Assembly (NCBI GenBank): GCA_900547555.1
Contig: URHG01000009.1
Location: 10,077 to 74,076, forward strand
Length of the DNA stretch: 64,000 nucleotides
Direction: 5' to 3'
Origin: an uncultured Porphyromonadaceae bacterium
GTDB lineage: Bacteria > Bacteroidota > Bacteroidia > Bacteroidales > UBA11471
In this document: in pieces, positions 63,116 through 64,000 of the stretch
How positions within the stretch are numbered: the first letter of the stretch is position 1
Layout: each line of letters begins with the position of its first letter
Position numbers and translations under genes: made by a program
Notes under the pieces: model-generated
Databases searched by the model: none
What the model saw: only the letters and a program-made list of their open reading frames with translations
Told to the model about the DNA's origin: nothing

Positions 63116-64000
63116 ATGTCGCTTTATGCCCCTTTTTCTCGTCCGCTTTATGTGATGTTGAAGCCTGTCGGTGCGCGGTGTAATTTGGCGTGTCGTTATT
63201 GTTACTATACAGAAAAAGCCCGATTATATAAAGAAGAGGCGCAACATCTCATGTCCGACGACTTGCTCGAGCGTTTCACCCGGGAGTATATCGAGTCGCA
63301 AACCATGTCTGAAATTCTTTTTACTTGGCATGGTGGTGAGCCTTTGATGCGTCCGCTTGAATTTTATCGGAAAGCTTTGCAATTACAGCAGAAGTATGCT
63401 CGCGGTCGGTCGATAGATAATTGTATACAGACCAACGGAACATTGCTTACTGATGACTGGTGTCGTTTTTTGAAAGAAAACGGTTGGTTGGTCGGTGTCT
63501 CCATCGATGGGCCCCGGCGCTTTCACGACGCATGTCGTTGCGACGGTCGGGGAGAGCCTTCGTTCGAGCGTGTGATGCGGGGTATTGAAATGCTCGACAA
63601 GTATGGCGTGGAATGGAACGCTATGGCTGTAATCAATAGTTTCAATGTCGACTATCCGTTGGAATTTTACGATTTTTTTCGACAGATAGGTTGCAAATAT
63701 ATTCAATTTACACCTGTTGTAGAGCGTATTAAGCGTTCGCCCGATGGCCGTGTATTGGCTCATGTCGGAGATAAGGGCGATTGCGAGCTCACGCCATTTT
63801 CTGTTACCCCCCGGCAATGGGGCAATTTTCTTTGCGTATTGTTCGACGAGTGGGTGAAAGCCGATGTCGGAAACTGTTTTATCCAGCTTTTCGATGCCAC
63901 ATTGGCCAATTGGGTAGGCGAGGCACCCGGGATATGCACCCTTTCTCCCACTTGCGGTCATGCTTCGGTTATGGAGTGGAACGGAGATGTTTACGCTTGC
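63116..64000 (+). CDS. Anaerobic sulfatase maturase (radical SAM, SPASM), 3' end missing
   Basis: 295 codons are visible, with no stop before the window edge; complete homologues have about 390-415 residues. The radical SAM cluster motif is Cys22-x3-Cys26-x2-Cys29 (CNLACRYC); TWHGGEPLM, IQTNGTLL and VSIDGPRRFHD are typical of anSME. A SPASM-type segment begins CTLSPTCGHASVMEWNGDVYAC at the edge (cysteines of auxiliary clusters; listed in two parts by position, about 275-295). It oxidises the active-site Ser or Cys of sulfatases to formylglycine without oxygen. Placement 6 bases after the Ser-type sulfatase implies that this is its substrate. Confidence 0.92.
   Translation, partial: MSLYAPFSRPLYVMLKPVGARCNLACRYCYYTEKARLYKEEAQHLMSDDLLERFTREYIESQTMSEILFTWHGGEPLMRPLEFYRKALQLQQKYARGRSIDNCIQTNGTLLTDDWCRFLKENGWLVGVSIDGPRRFHDACRCDGRGEPSFERVMRGIEMLDKYGVEWNAMAVINSFNVDYPLEFYDFFRQIGCKYIQFTPVVERIKRSPDGRVLAHVGDKGDCELTPFSVTPRQWGNFLCVLFDEWVKADVGNCFIQLFDATLANWVGEAPGICTLSPTCGHASVMEWNGDVYAC

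Noticed and set aside
1..64000. CRISPR arrays, tRNA or rRNA genes, insertion sequences
   Set aside because: No regularly spaced direct repeats, no cloverleaf-like genes and no transposase motifs were seen on either strand; a dedicated scan (tRNAscan, cmsearch) would be needed to exclude small ones fully.

Overview
The window comes from a member of the Bacteroidota, most likely an anaerobic gut Bacteroidales. The evidence is the recurrent -7 promoter box TAnnTTTG (mostly TATCTTTG or TATATTTG), the near absence of Shine-Dalgarno sequences, secreted proteins ending in type-A (Por/T9SS-like) sorting tails, a PKD-like lipoprotein of the kind found beside SusC/SusD, a phosphate-selective porin, a Reg_prop/Y_Y_Y sensor with an AraC output domain, and a sulfatase paired with an anaerobic radical-SAM maturase. 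Base composition is moderate (roughly mid-40s percent GC by eye), with strong use of CCC-GAT and GCC-GAT codons. I cannot fix the genus from sequence alone. No rRNA, tRNA, CRISPR array, transposase or integrase was seen.

1-6.6 kb: a surface-protein group running in from the left edge (5'-truncated PKD-like protein, TlpA-type thioredoxin protein, secreted fibronectin-like protein with sorting tail), then a secreted alpha/beta hydrolase. 6.7-20.6 kb: mostly housekeeping. It holds an SLC13 permease, the phosphatidylethanolamine operon psd-pssA-DUF4834, an RluA pseudouridine synthase, pheT-yebC, a lipoprotein, prmA with a TPR protein, cysK, a surface lipoprotein, and a YtxH/holin-like envelope cluster. 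20.8-28.2 kb: uvrA, an acyl-CoA synthetase, and a mannose-1-phosphate guanylyltransferase next to a cytidylyltransferase-like/GHMP-kinase fusion.

28.3-35.8 kb: the most accessory-like part. A family-1 pectate lyase and a multidomain beta-helix protein lie downstream of a promoter carrying spaced TCCACAT repeats. Divergent and just beyond them is a membrane sensor built like a hybrid two-component regulator but without kinase or receiver domains; it is the obvious candidate controller. Clusters of GTCATTCCGAA...GAATGAC palindromic repeats fill the gaps at 18.5, 32.7 and (degenerate) 47.7 kb. The first two share the same blocks in different order.

36-47.5 kb: a compact operon (DUF2148, agmatine deiminase, N-carbamoylputrescine amidase, flavodiiron protein) for putrescine synthesis and O2/NO detoxification; a phosphate uptake pair (PiT permease with PhoU-like tail plus OprP-type porin); a possible small RNA at about 43.73-43.80 kb; a C69 dipeptidase and a phosphohexomutase. 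48-64 kb: an AT-rich lipoprotein/beta-barrel pair, pyruvate phosphate dikinase, rlmD (apparently TTG-initiated), an MFS carrier, a membrane metallophosphoesterase, the operon yicC-gmk-nadD-DUF5063-exonuclease-small membrane protein, ilvA, and a Ser-type sulfatase followed by its radical-SAM maturase, which is cut by the right edge.
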